A DNA stretch of 64,000 bases from Mycobacteriaceae bacterium (GCA_019245755.1 JAFARC010000061.1:62001-126000); one strand, 5' to 3'; positions 41,666 to 50,775 are shown, counted from the stretch's first letter. Numbers and translations: made by a program. The notes: generated by a model not told the origin, from the sequence alone.

Positions 41666-43122
41666 GGCGCGCGGCGACGACGCGGCCGGGGGTTGGTGGC
41701 TGGCGGACCATCCCGGAGATGGTCCTTTCCGCCGGCGAGCGGTTCGGTGACGCCGAGGCGGTCGTCGACGGCTTCCGGCGGCTCACCTTCATCGAGTTGA
41801 CCGACCGGGTGCGCCGTGCCGCGGGCGCTTTCGCGGCGGCCGGGATCGGCAAGGGCGACCGGGTCGCGATCTGGGCACCCAACTCGGCCGACTGGATCAT
41901 CGCCGCGTTCGGCCTGGTGACCGCCGGCGGGGTGCTGGTTCCGGTCAACACCCGGTTGCGGACCGAAGAGGCCGCCGACATCATCGCGCGCAGCGGAGCC
42001 AAGGCCGTGCTCGTCGAAAAGGGCTTCCTCGGCAGGGAATTCACCGTCCCCACCGGCATCGGGGCCATCGATCTGAAATCCGACTTCCTGGAGCGCGGCA
42101 CGCCGTTGGAGCGCGAGTCGAGCGGCACCGACGTCGCCGACATCATCTACACCTCCGGCACCACCGGCCGACCCAAGGGCGTGATGATGGATCACCTGCA
42201 GACGCTGCGGCTGTACGCGGAGTGGTGCGACCTGGCGGACCTACGCGAAGGGGACCGCTATCTGGTGGTGAACCCGTTCTTCCACACGTTCGGGTACAAG
42301 GCCGGTGCGATCGCGTCGCTGATCCGCGGCGCGACCATGGTGCCGGTGGCGGTTTTCGACGTGGACCGCGTGGTGGACCTCGTGGAGCGTGAGCGCATCA
42401 CGATGCTGCCCGGGCCGCCGACGCTGTACCACGCGCTGCTGGGGGTGCGCGACAAGGCCAAGCTCGCGTCGTTGCGGGCCGGGGTCACCGGGGCCGCGGA
42501 CATCCCGGTCGAACTCATCCGCCGCGCCCACAGCGAGCTGCCGTTTCGGACCATCATGACCGGTTACGGCCTCACCGAGGCCGGCACCGTCACGCTGTCG
42601 CGGCCCGGTGATTCGTTCGAGGACATCGCGACAACCGCCGGGCTGCCCTGCGAGGGCATCGAGGTGCGCATCGCCGACGACGGGGAAGTGCTGGTGCGGG
42701 GCTACAGCGTGATGAAGGGCTACCTCGACGACCCGGGCGCCACCGCGGCGGCGATCGACGAGCAGGGCTGGCTGCACACCGGCGACCTGGGGAATCTGGA
42801 TGGCGGGGGGCGGCTGCGGATCGTCGGGCGCAAAAAAGACATGTTCATCGTCGGCGGGTTCAACGCCTACCCGGCCGAAATCGAGGGTTTCCTGCTCGAA
42901 CATCCCGGCGTCGCGCAGGTCGCGGTGATCGGGGTGCCCGACGACCGACTCGGGCAGGTCGGCAAGGCCTTCGTTGTTGCGAAGGGAGGGCTGAGCGCCG
43001 AGGAGCTGATCGAGTGGAGCCGAAACCGGATGGCGGGCTTCAAAATTCCCCGCTTCATCGAGTTTCGCGACGAGCTGCCGCTCAACGCCACCGGCAAGGT
43101 GGTCAAAGACCGGCTGGGCTGA
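41662..43122 (+). CDS. AMP-forming acyl-CoA ligase, FadD3-like
   Basis: A 486-residue ANL-family ligase. It shows YTSGTTGRPKGVMMDH (near residue 159), NPFFHTFGYKAG, MTGYGLTEAG, LHTGDLGNLD, and the C-terminal Lys in NATGKVVKDR. The layout (compact, IPEMVLSAGERFGD start, FFHTFG motif) is like FadD3, which activates the indane propionate left from steroid rings, but the identity is by resemblance only. The GTG overlaps the amidohydrolase stop (GTGA). It ends back-to-back with the convergent gene at 43123. Confidence 0.9.
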   Translation: MRRAATTRPGVGGWRTIPEMVLSAGERFGDAEAVVDGFRRLTFIELTDRVRRAAGAFAAAGIGKGDRVAIWAPNSADWIIAAFGLVTAGGVLVPVNTRLRTEEAADIIARSGAKAVLVEKGFLGREFTVPTGIGAIDLKSDFLERGTPLERESSGTDVADIIYTSGTTGRPKGVMMDHLQTLRLYAEWCDLADLREGDRYLVVNPFFHTFGYKAGAIASLIRGATMVPVAVFDVDRVVDLVERERITMLPGPPTLYHALLGVRDKAKLASLRAGVTGAADIPVELIRRAHSELPFRTIMTGYGLTEAGTVTLSRPGDSFEDIATTAGLPCEGIEVRIADDGEVLVRGYSVMKGYLDDPGATAAAIDEQGWLHTGDLGNLDGGGRLRIVGRKKDMFIVGGFNAYPAEIEGFLLEHPGVAQVAVIGVPDDRLGQVGKAFVVAKGGLSAEELIEWSRNRMAGFKIPRFIEFRDELPLNATGKVVKDRLG

Positions 43123-44454
43123 TCAGGCAATCTCGCCGCCGATAATCGTCGCCGTCACCATGGTGGAGTCGAGCGCGGCCAGCACGTCGCGCGGTGGTGG
43201 CTGCAGGACGCACAGGTCGGCGGATGCTCCGGGCGCTACCATGCGCGGCTCGGCAGGCCGGTCCGGGCGGCCCAGAAACATCGTCAATGCAGCCCGTGGC
43301 GAGATACGTTCGGCGGCAACCAACGTCGCCCCGCTCGCGGTGGTGCGGTGCACCGCGGCGCGCATCGCCGCCCACGGGTCGCCGTCGCCGAACGGCATGT
43401 CGGTGGAGAGCGCCACGTTGATGTGGTGGCGGAGCAGCGACCGCACGCGCCACAGCTGATGATGCTCGGCGCGGGGGATCTCGACCAGGTACGCGTCACC
43501 GCGCTCCGCCACGAAGTTGGGCTGGGTCACCACCGTGACACCCAGCGCGGCCAGATCGTCGAGGACGTCGTCGGGAACCACCGCGGCATGCTCGATGCGG
43601 TCGAGAGGGTGTGCTCCCACGGATCGCAGCGCTGCGAGGGTGACAACCAGCTGACTGTCGGTGACGCAGTGCACCGCGACCGGCCGCCGGGCGCCGTGGC
43701 ATCGGCGGACGACGGTTGTCAGCCGGTCGAGATCGAGCGAGTCGTCGTCGAGAATGATCTTGTGCGGCCCCACTGTGATGCCCGGCGAGGCGCCGACGCC
43801 CACCTCGGCCATGCAGTGCAGCCGCTGGCGCAGCTCGCCGGATCGGCAAGCGGTTCCGAGGGATTCGACGTCGGCGGCACCGTGACCGGGGGTGGCGTCG
43901 GTGACACCGGTGACGCCGAAGCCGAGCAGGCGCCGCGACACCCGGTGCAGCGAGGGTTCGCGCTGCGGCGGAAGATGCGCCCAGTCGCCGCCCGTGCGGA
44001 ACAGCCGTCCATCCGGGTGATCGGGCAGGCCGATGTGTTTGAGGCCGGTGGTGTTGAGAATCCACAGCGCGCCGCTGCGGTGCTGCACCCGGATCGGCGC
44101 GGTGGGCGAAATCTCATCCAGCACCGCCCGATCCAGCGGGCCGGCGACCGACTCGTGGTAGCCGACGGCGCGGATCCAGCCGTCGCTGTCGGGTTGGGCG
44201 CACGACAGCGCCCGGGCGACGTCGTCACGGCAGCGGGCATGCGGCGGCCCGACGGGCACGGACTCCAGCGCGGCGGCGGCCGCGCGCAGATGCAGGTGAT
44301 GGTCGTGCAAGCCCGGGATCAGCGTGCCGTGTGCGGCGTCGAGAACATCCTCGCCGCGTTCGGGAGTCAGTTCGGCGGCGACCTCGGTGATGCACCGGCC
44401 CAGCCTGACATCGACGACCGTGCCGTCGAGCAGTGCGGCCTGCCGGATCAGCAT
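43123..44454 (-). CDS. Amidohydrolase_3 (YtcJ-like) family hydrolase
   Basis: A 443-residue metal-dependent hydrolase. The HxH site is in GLHDHHLHLR (about residues 48-57). Middle metal and catalytic residues appear in VAVHCVTDSQ and DRIEHAAVV, and the last Asp is in LSTDMPFGDGDPW. The family includes N-substituted formamide deformylases and related amidases; its role in lipid catabolism is unclear. The ATG at 44454 overlaps the CoA-transferase stop. It is last in the leftward operon starting at 46591. Confidence 0.87.
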   Translation of the reverse strand: MLIRQAALLDGTVVDVRLGRCITEVAAELTPERGEDVLDAAHGTLIPGLHDHHLHLRAAAAALESVPVGPPHARCRDDVARALSCAQPDSDGWIRAVGYHESVAGPLDRAVLDEISPTAPIRVQHRSGALWILNTTGLKHIGLPDHPDGRLFRTGGDWAHLPPQREPSLHRVSRRLLGFGVTGVTDATPGHGAADVESLGTACRSGELRQRLHCMAEVGVGASPGITVGPHKIILDDDSLDLDRLTTVVRRCHGARRPVAVHCVTDSQLVVTLAALRSVGAHPLDRIEHAAVVPDDVLDDLAALGVTVVTQPNFVAERGDAYLVEIPRAEHHQLWRVRSLLRHHINVALSTDMPFGDGDPWAAMRAAVHRTTASGATLVAAERISPRAALTMFLGRPDRPAEPRMVAPGASADLCVLQPPPRDVLAALDSTMVTATIIGGEIA

Positions 44455-45638
44455 CGGGCCGCCAGCCGTTCGGCGACCATGCGCCGCACCGCCGCGTTGT
44501 CGGCGCCCAGTACGGGTCCGGCGGTCGCGGTGGCGGGGGGGCGCGGCGGCAGCACTTCGCACCGTGACTCGCTTGGGCTCGTCGGCAGCGCGGCGTAGGC
44601 CGCCGCCACTGCGGCCAGCGAAAACTCGATCAGCTCTCCGCCGCCGCGGGACAGTGAATCCGCCACCGCCGCGGCGGCCTCCAGGCCGGTGAGTGGATCG
44701 GCGATGGCATCAGCACAGAACACCGGGTCGTCGCGCCGGCCGCCGACCAGGCCGCCGGACACCGCGGCATCGTCGCCGAACGCCACCAGGTTCGCGTGCT
44801 GGGGGTCGGCGCCGTGGCCGGTGATGCGCAGCCATACCCGGCCCGGACGGTAGGCAACGTCGTGCGGCCCCAGACCGCGGCGGGCAAGCGCGGCCGGCCG
44901 GGAACCCTCGATCACCACGTCAGCGACGGCGAGGAGGTCACGAAGCGCGCCGGTATCGCGCTCGAAATCCACGGCGTAGGAGAGCTTTCCGGAGTTCACC
45001 CAATCGAAGAACGGTCTGGGGCCCAGCCGGGTGCCGTCGGGGCGGCGGGTGCTTTCCACTTTGACGACGTTGGCGCCGCCTTGGGCGAGCAGTCGTCCGC
45101 ACAGCGGGCCAGCCCACAGCGGGCTCAGGTCGGCGACGATCGGGTTGGCCGACGGTGTGGCCCGCGGGCCGATGACCCGGACTCGCGGCGGCGCGGCGGC
45201 GGTTTCTGCGAGCGTGGCCGCGGGGAGGTCGAGCAGCCGGGCCCGCGCGGTCACCTCGGCCGCGGATCGCCGCGCCGCCCAGCACCGGATGGCGCGCCAC
45301 GGGTCGTCGGGCAGAGTCTCGGTTTGCAGCAACGCCGGGACCGCATCGATGTCGTCGGGACGGGACAGGGTGATCGCGCACCACCCGTCCACGGCGGCCA
45401 GCAGCCGCGACGCCCCGCCCGCGGACACACGACCGCCGCGGGTCAGGCCCAGAAGTGCGGCACGACCAGTCAACATCGTCGGCACGTGCACGGTGACGCA
45501 GGTGGCGGCCAGCAGCCGGTCGGCAATCCGCTGGGCCCGGCTCAGGATGGCAGCGCGGCTGAAGTCGGGCGGACCGTCGGGCCGGCCGGTCAACCAGGCC
45601 AGCCCGCCAGCACCCCATTGCGATTCGACCGGGCTCAC
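44448..45638 (-). CDS. CaiB/BaiF-like CoA-transferase with rearranged domains
   Basis: A 396-residue protein. The segment ADLSPLWAGPLCGRLLAQGG, normally within the first 30 residues of class III CoA-transferases, begins near residue 167. It is followed by ANVVKVEST, NSGKLSYAVDF and FCADAIADPLTG (candidate catalytic Asp). The N-terminal ~160 residues look like the C-terminal part of such an enzyme (GWCAITLSRPDDIDAVPALL), so the order is permuted or the protein is a half-plus-half fusion. It sits between a truncated crotonase and an amidohydrolase and overlaps the former by four bases. Confidence 0.8.
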   Translation of the reverse strand: MSPVESQWGAGGLAWLTGRPDGPPDFSRAAILSRAQRIADRLLAATCVTVHVPTMLTGRAALLGLTRGGRVSAGGASRLLAAVDGWCAITLSRPDDIDAVPALLQTETLPDDPWRAIRCWAARRSAAEVTARARLLDLPAATLAETAAAPPRVRVIGPRATPSANPIVADLSPLWAGPLCGRLLAQGGANVVKVESTRRPDGTRLGPRPFFDWVNSGKLSYAVDFERDTGALRDLLAVADVVIEGSRPAALARRGLGPHDVAYRPGRVWLRITGHGADPQHANLVAFGDDAAVSGGLVGGRRDDPVFCADAIADPLTGLEAAAAVADSLSRGGGELIEFSLAAVAAAYAALPTSPSESRCEVLPPRPPATATAGPVLGADNAAVRRMVAERLAARC

Positions 45639-46591
45639 CGCGGCCCGACTTCGTCAACCAGGCCCCAGCGCAGCGCCGTTGGCGCGTCAATGGTTCGTCC
45701 CGACAGCACCAGGTACGCGGTGCGCCACCTGCCGATGCGGCGCGTGATGCTGACCGTACCGCCCGCCCCGGGCAGCAGGCCGATGCCGAGCTCCGGCAGC
45801 CCCAGCACGGCATCCGGATGGGCGAGCACCCGGCCGCAGTACGCCGCCATCTCCAAGCCGCTGCCGAGCACCCGACCGTGAACCTCGGCGCGGCACCGCG
45901 GCCCAAGCCGACGGGTCAGCTCGTCGATCGACAATGCCGGGCTGTAGCGGGACCGCGCCAGGTGTGCCGACGGGGGGTCGGTGAAGGTCCCGAACTCGGC
46001 CAGGTCACCCCCACTGCAGAACGACGGGCCGTTTCCGGTCAACACCACCTCGTCGATCGACGGATCCAACCGGGCGACCGTGAGGGCCTCCAACAGGGCG
46101 GCGCGCATCTCGGTGCTGAACGCGTTGTGGCGCTGCGGCCGGTTGAATCGGATGCGCAAGGTGTCGCCGTCGCGGTCGGATTGCACCGGTGACACGCTGC
46201 CCGGCATCGTTGCGGCGCCGCGTTCGGCCAACCAACGGGCAAACTCGGGTCCGGCCTGCAACGTCGAATACGCCAGCGATTCGGTGATCACCCCGGTCAG
46301 GGCGGGCGCGTTCGGATCGACCGAGCGCAGCACGTCGTCGCACAGTGCCGCCGCCTGCGGCCAGCGCTGGAGCCGTCCGCAGAGGTCGGCGAGCGTGGCG
46401 GCGAGCGATTCGACCGTGATCACCCGGCGATCGTCGGTGTGGCGGTCGGTGAGGGTGAACGTGGCCCGATCCAGCCAGTACCGGGCCCGCGGTGTCGACA
46501 GATCCGAACCCGACGCGATGATCACGCCGGGCACATCGGTCACGCAATCCGGCGGGTCGGTCAGGTTGACGACGCTAGCCGGAAACGTCAT
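45635..46591 (-). CDS. Crotonase-family protein with N-terminal extension
   Basis: A 318-residue protein. Residues about 140-318 form a crotonase core with NRPQRHNAFS, CSGGDLAEFG, GRVLGSGLEMAAYC (first Glu) and GLPELGIGLLPGAGG (second Glu), so both catalytic Glu are present. The first 130 residues are not crotonase-like and the usual C-terminal trimerisation helices are missing: the protein ends soon after LRWGLVDEVGPR. It may complex with the permuted CoA-transferase. ATG at 46591, with an operator 67 bases upstream. Confidence 0.82.
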   Translation of the reverse strand: MTFPASVVNLTDPPDCVTDVPGVIIASGSDLSTPRARYWLDRATFTLTDRHTDDRRVITVESLAATLADLCGRLQRWPQAAALCDDVLRSVDPNAPALTGVITESLAYSTLQAGPEFARWLAERGAATMPGSVSPVQSDRDGDTLRIRFNRPQRHNAFSTEMRAALLEALTVARLDPSIDEVVLTGNGPSFCSGGDLAEFGTFTDPPSAHLARSRYSPALSIDELTRRLGPRCRAEVHGRVLGSGLEMAAYCGRVLAHPDAVLGLPELGIGLLPGAGGTVSITRRIGRWRTAYLVLSGRTIDAPTALRWGLVDEVGPR

Positions 46592-46658
46592 TTCCGCACG
46601 TCAACATGGGATCATGGTTCGAACGCGGGCGCGATATGGTAGCGCCATACTCGAGGAT

Positions 46659-46673
46659 GATAACGTCATTCTC
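46659..46673. promoter_or_regulatory. GAGAAT-N3-RTTMTC operator, copy 10
   Basis: GATAACGTCATTCTC, reading GAGAAT-GAC-GTTATC on the other strand, lies in the 231-bp divergent region between the crotonase (46591) and the Mas gene (46823). No gene is visible in that region. Confidence 0.6.
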
Positions 46674-46822
46674 ACCACCCAGGACCACAAACAGAGGACG
46701 TGGTATGCCGGTGCTAGTTACGCGGCGCGGCCCCCGGCGGGGTATAGGCTGCGTCGGTATCTCTGCAGCGCTCGAGGTGGTGGTCACGATGGTTGGATCC
46801 GGCATCGGATATCGAGGGCCCG

Positions 46823-47722
46823 ATGGCTGAGAACAAGACTAACGGGACCGCCCGGCTGAACCGAACGGACACGAAGGGCGACGCCGCGGCGGACGCGCTG
46901 GCGATGGCCGAAGAAGCCGAGGCGGAAGCCGCAGAGGCGGACGCGCTGGCCGCCGCGGCCCGCGCCCGGGCGCGGGCCATCCGGCTGCGCAGGCAGGCCG
47001 CATCGGCGGAGGACCCCGCCGAAGGCGGCGCAACGGCCGCGGCAACCGCCACCGAGGTGGTGCCCGCGCCGGCCGAGAAGGACGCCGGGGACGACGCGCA
47101 AGGCACGCACGACGGCCACGCGGAAGGCGCGGACGGCGGCGCGGCGGACGGCGCGGACGGCGCGGACGTCGCCGAAGGGGAAGTCACCGGCGCGGCGGTC
47201 ACCGAAGCCAAGCGGTCATGGCGTCGCGTGCCCAGTCGCCGGGTGCTGGCCAGGGTCGCGCTCGGGGTCACGATCGGGCTGATCTGCGCGTTGCTGGCGG
47301 CGAGCGGATCCATGGTGTGGCAGCACCGCAGCGCTGCTGCCGAGCGCCACCGCTCGGCAGAGTTCGCGGCGGCGGCCAGGCAGGGTGTCGTCAGCTTGAT
47401 GACGCTGGACTTCAACCACGCCAAAGCGGATGTGCAGCGCGTACTGGACAATTCGACCGGCGAGTTCAGGGACGACTTTCAAAGCCGCGCAGATGACTTC
47501 ACCAAGGTGGTGCAAGACTCCAAAGTCATCACCAAGGGCACCGTGAACGCCACAGCCGTCCAATCGATGCACGGCGACTCGGCGGTGGTACTCGTCGCCG
47601 CGGCATCGCAGGTGACGAATGCCACCGGCGCGCAAAACGAACCGCGAGCATGGCGGCTGAGCGTGACGGTGCAACGCGACGGTGGGCAGATCAAGATGTC
47701 GAAAGTGGTGTTCGTGCCGTGA
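46823..47722 (+). CDS. Mce-associated membrane protein, large
   Basis: A 299-residue protein. It has a long charged Ala/Glu/Asp/Arg-rich cytoplasmic N-terminus (about 135 residues, part of it heptad-like, [20 protein letters not shown]), one membrane helix ([19 protein letters not shown]) and an extracytoplasmic domain homologous to the protein at 34570. ATG at 46823; an in-frame ATG at 46793 would add ten residues. The GTG of the second Mas gene overlaps its stop. Confidence 0.88.
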   Translation: MAENKTNGTARLNRTDTKGDAAADALAMAEEAEAEAAEADALAAAARARARAIRLRRQAASAEDPAEGGATAAATATEVVPAPAEKDAGDDAQGTHDGHAEGADGGAADGADGADVAEGEVTGAAVTEAKRSWRRVPSRRVLARVALGVTIGLICALLAASGSMVWQHRSAAAERHRSAEFAAAARQGVVSLMTLDFNHAKADVQRVLDNSTGEFRDDFQSRADDFTKVVQDSKVITKGTVNATAVQSMHGDSAVVLVAAASQVTNATGAQNEPRAWRLSVTVQRDGGQIKMSKVVFVP

Positions 47723-48288
47723 CCACCGAGCAGGAAGTGGACGAGGTCGAAGAGCCGACCGCCGAGGAGCCGGTTAGCCTCGCGGGCCGGGTGCTCCGTT
47801 GGTGCGCGGCCAGAGGGCTGCCGTTGCTTCTAGCGGTGCTGCTCGTCGGCGCCGCGGCGTTGAGTGCCGGACTGTACTTCTCCCAATATCGAACCGACCA
47901 ACAAACCGGCTCGGCGGCCGAGCACTCCGCGATCGCGGCCGCGTCCGACGGGACAGTGGCGCTGCTGTCGTACTCCCCGGACAGCCTCGACCGCGACTTC
48001 TCGGCCGCCAAGGCGCATCTGACCGGTGACTTCCTGTCCTACTACAACCAGTTCACCCAGCAGATCGTGGAACCCGCCGCCAAACAGAAGGGCGTGAAGA
48101 CATCTGCCGCGGTGGTTCAGTCCGCTGTGTCGGAGCTGCATCCCGACCGGGCCGTGGTGCTGCTGTTCATCAACCAGACCACCACGAGCACCGAAAAGCC
48201 GGACCCGTCACTGTCGGCCAGTAGCGTGCTGGTGACGCTGACGAAAGTCAACGGCGCCTGGCTCATTTCGAAGTTCGACCCGGTGTAG
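47719..48288 (+). CDS. Mce-associated membrane protein, second of pair
   Basis: A 189-residue protein. An acidic N-terminus is followed by one membrane helix ([21 protein letters not shown]) and an NTF2-like extracytoplasmic domain with [16 protein letters not shown] and [11 protein letters not shown], the characteristic ending of Mas proteins. It is coupled to the upstream Mas gene, as pairs of Mas genes usually follow mce operons. Here they lie 12.7 kb away from mceF. Confidence 0.9.
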   Translation: MTTEQEVDEVEEPTAEEPVSLAGRVLRWCAARGLPLLLAVLLVGAAALSAGLYFSQYRTDQQTGSAAEHSAIAAASDGTVALLSYSPDSLDRDFSAAKAHLTGDFLSYYNQFTQQIVEPAAKQKGVKTSAAVVQSAVSELHPDRAVVLLFINQTTTSTEKPDPSLSASSVLVTLTKVNGAWLISKFDPV

Positions 48289-48302
48289 GCCGGTAGCACA
48301 GC

Positions 48303-49802
48303 ATGACTATTTCGCTATTACTCGAGATGGCGGTGTCGGGCAATCCGGACCGGTTGGCGCTGGTGTCCGACGACGTGCGGCTGACCGTCGGGGAGCTGAA
48401 CGCGCTGGCCGACGGGTGTGCCGGCGCTCTGGTCGGATCGGGTCCGCGCACGGTGGCCTACGTCGGCACCGGCGGCGTGATGTTGCCGCTGCTGATCTTC
48501 GCGTCGGCGCGTGCCGCGCTGCCGTTCAGCCCACTGAACTATCGGCTGAGCGGCGAGGCGCTGCGGGAACTGATCGATCGGCTGGACGAGCCACTGGTGG
48601 TGTGCGACAGCGAGTATCGCGACGTCGCTGAGGACGCCGCGACGAAGATCATCGAATCACAGGACTTGCTGTCGGCCGCGCGCACCAGCAACCCCGTCTC
48701 GTTATTCCCCGATCCCGACGACGTTGCGGTGCTGCTGTTCACCTCCGGTACCACGTCGCGACCCAAGGCCGTCGAACTCTCACACAACAACCTCACCGGT
48801 TATGTCACCGGGACCGTCGAATTCGACTCCGCAGCCCCCGACGACGCCGTCTTGATCTGTGTGCCGCCGTACCACATCGCCGGTGTGAGCGCGGCGCTGT
48901 CCAACCTCTACGCCGGCCGCAAGATGGTGTATCAGCGCAACTTCGAGCCGAAGGACTGGATCCGGCTGGTGAACGCGGAGTCGGTCACCAATGCGACCGT
49001 GGTGCCCACGATGCTCAACCGAATCGTCACGGAGCTCGAACGCAATCCGGTGCCGGTGCCCACACTGCGCAGCCTGGCCTACGGCGGATCGAAGGTAGCG
49101 CCGCCGCTGCTGCGCAAGGCACTCGAGTTGCTGCCCGACGTCGGCTTCGTCAATGCCTACGGGTTGACCGAAACCAGTTCGACGATCGCGGTGCTCACAG
49201 CGCAGGATCACCGGGCCGCGCAAACCGCGACCGACGAAATGGTCAGAAAGCGGCTGGCTTCGGTGGGGCAACCGGTACCCGGCATCGAGGTGGAGATCCG
49301 CGGCGACGACGGCGAGGTCCTCGACCGCGGACAGGTCGGCGAACTGTTCGTCCGCGGTCCCCAGGTGTCCGGGAGATACGCCGAGATCGGTTCCGTCCTC
49401 GACGAAAACGGCTGGTTCCCCACCCGGGACAGCGCCATGCTGGACCAGGACGGCTATCTGTTCATCACCGGGCGAGCCGACGACACCATCATCAGGGGCG
49501 GCGAAAACGTCGCACCTGCCGAAGTCGAGGACGTCCTCGTCGAACATCCCGCGGTGCGCGAGGTCGCGGTCGTCGGGATCGAGGATCCCGAGTGGGGACA
49601 GATCATCGCCGCGGTCGTGGTGCCGGAGTACGGCACGACCCCAGACCCCGAGGAACTGCGCGACCATGTCCGCAAGGCGCTGAGAGGTTCCCGCACCCCC
49701 GACCGGGTGGTGTTTCGCCAACAGCTGCCGGTGACGCCGACGGGGAAGGTGCTCCGGCGTGAACTGGTCAACGACCTTACCGGTGAGCGAGCCGGACGAT
49801 AG
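48303..49802 (+). CDS. AMP-forming acyl-CoA ligase (third)
   Basis: A 499-residue ANL-family ligase with FTSGTTSRPKAVELSH (near residue 141), PPYHIAGVSA, YGLTETSSTIAV, FPTRDSAMLDQDG and the Lys in TPTGKVLRRE. The Ala in PKAV instead of PKGV is seen in some FadD-like enzymes. It follows the Mas pair by 14 bases, so transport accessory proteins and acid activation are probably co-transcribed. The substrate is unknown. Confidence 0.9.
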   Translation: MTISLLLEMAVSGNPDRLALVSDDVRLTVGELNALADGCAGALVGSGPRTVAYVGTGGVMLPLLIFASARAALPFSPLNYRLSGEALRELIDRLDEPLVVCDSEYRDVAEDAATKIIESQDLLSAARTSNPVSLFPDPDDVAVLLFTSGTTSRPKAVELSHNNLTGYVTGTVEFDSAAPDDAVLICVPPYHIAGVSAALSNLYAGRKMVYQRNFEPKDWIRLVNAESVTNATVVPTMLNRIVTELERNPVPVPTLRSLAYGGSKVAPPLLRKALELLPDVGFVNAYGLTETSSTIAVLTAQDHRAAQTATDEMVRKRLASVGQPVPGIEVEIRGDDGEVLDRGQVGELFVRGPQVSGRYAEIGSVLDENGWFPTRDSAMLDQDGYLFITGRADDTIIRGGENVAPAEVEDVLVEHPAVREVAVVGIEDPEWGQIIAAVVVPEYGTTPDPEELRDHVRKALRGSRTPDRVVFRQQLPVTPTGKVLRRELVNDLTGERAGR

Positions 49803-49823
49803 TACGAGGATGAAGGGACAAAG

Positions 49824-50126
49824 ATGATCAAGACGGGCACGCGCCTGCGCAGCCAGGTCTGTGACACGCAGGTCATCGTGGTGAGGGCCAGCGAGCGGCT
49901 CGACGACCTGCGCGCCGGCGGCGTTCCAATGCTGCCACTCGACGCCGAGATCGCAGGCGGCGCAACGCTGAATCCAGAGTTCTCCGGGGGCACCCTGATG
50001 GGGAAACGCTACGTGGACGAATCCGGCGCCGAGGTTCTGGTCACCAAGGCCGGCGCCGGCGCGCTGAGCGTGGGCGAGGAGCCCCTGACGCTGAAGGAAG
50101 CAAAACCGCTGCCCGCCAGCGATTAG
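49824..50126 (+). CDS. Small conserved protein beside an acyl-CoA ligase
   Basis: A 100-residue soluble protein (MIKTGTRLRSQVCDTQVIVV) with one Cys and a Gly-rich middle (GGATLNPEFSGGTLMGKRY). I associate small proteins of this type with actinobacterial acyl-CoA ligase genes but cannot name a function. The ribosome site AAGGGACAAAG precedes the ATG. It lies five bases upstream of the two-domain ABM protein. Confidence 0.75.
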   Translation: MIKTGTRLRSQVCDTQVIVVRASERLDDLRAGGVPMLPLDAEIAGGATLNPEFSGGTLMGKRYVDESGAEVLVTKAGAGALSVGEEPLTLKEAKPLPASD

Positions 50127-50131
50127 GGTCG

Positions 50132-50761
50132 ATGACCGACACCCGAACCGGCACGCTCATCATCGCGTCGGATTACCGAGTTCCCGATCCAGGGCGGGTA
50201 TGGCCCCTGCTGCAGCGCCGGAGGGCGGAGCTGGCCGGTATCGGGGCGCATCACGTCCTGGTGTACACGTCGACCTGGGACCACGGGCGGATGCTGGTGA
50301 CCATGGGCATTCGCAATCCGGAACCGGTGGTGGATCTGCTGCGGTCCCGGGTGTGGTTCGACTGGTTCGACGCGGTCGGAGTGACCGACATCCCCGGCGT
50401 GTTCGCCGGTGAAATGCTGGAAAAACTGGATGTCACAACATCGTCGGCTGGCACCCCGCCGGGCATCGTGGTCGCCGCGATGACGTCGGTGAGCGACGTA
50501 GCGACCGTCATCGAGCGGGTGCACCGGGCGATCGACCGATTCCAGGCCGCAGGTATCCGAAAAGTCTGGCTCTACCGGGCTTTCGACGACCCATGCGAGA
50601 TGTTGATCCTGCAGGAGATCGACAGCGAGGAGAACGCTCGGCGCTGGATCGACAATCCCGATGACGCCGCCGAATGGATGATCGGCGCGGGCGTCGGCCC
50701 CTATCCGCCGCTGTTCGTCGGCAAGTTCGTGAACATGATGCGCATCGAAGAGAACCTGTAG
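50132..50761 (+). CDS. Two-domain ABM-like (dimeric alpha/beta barrel) protein
   Basis: A 209-residue protein made of two similar halves. Residues about 8-103 and 110-205 both run from a beta strand through a helix to a MLxxMGI/MLILQEI strand, then a WF/WM helix and a VFAGEM/LFVGKF strand. This is an internal duplication of a ferredoxin-like alpha/beta barrel unit, the fold of small monooxygenases, decarboxylases and stress-responsive barrels. No catalytic residues can be assigned. It is co-directional with the ligase and the small protein. Confidence 0.7.
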   Translation: MTDTRTGTLIIASDYRVPDPGRVWPLLQRRRAELAGIGAHHVLVYTSTWDHGRMLVTMGIRNPEPVVDLLRSRVWFDWFDAVGVTDIPGVFAGEMLEKLDVTTSSAGTPPGIVVAAMTSVSDVATVIERVHRAIDRFQAAGIRKVWLYRAFDDPCEMLILQEIDSEENARRWIDNPDDAAEWMIGAGVGPYPPLFVGKFVNMMRIEENL

Positions 50762-50775
50762 AACGGAACCCCTCG

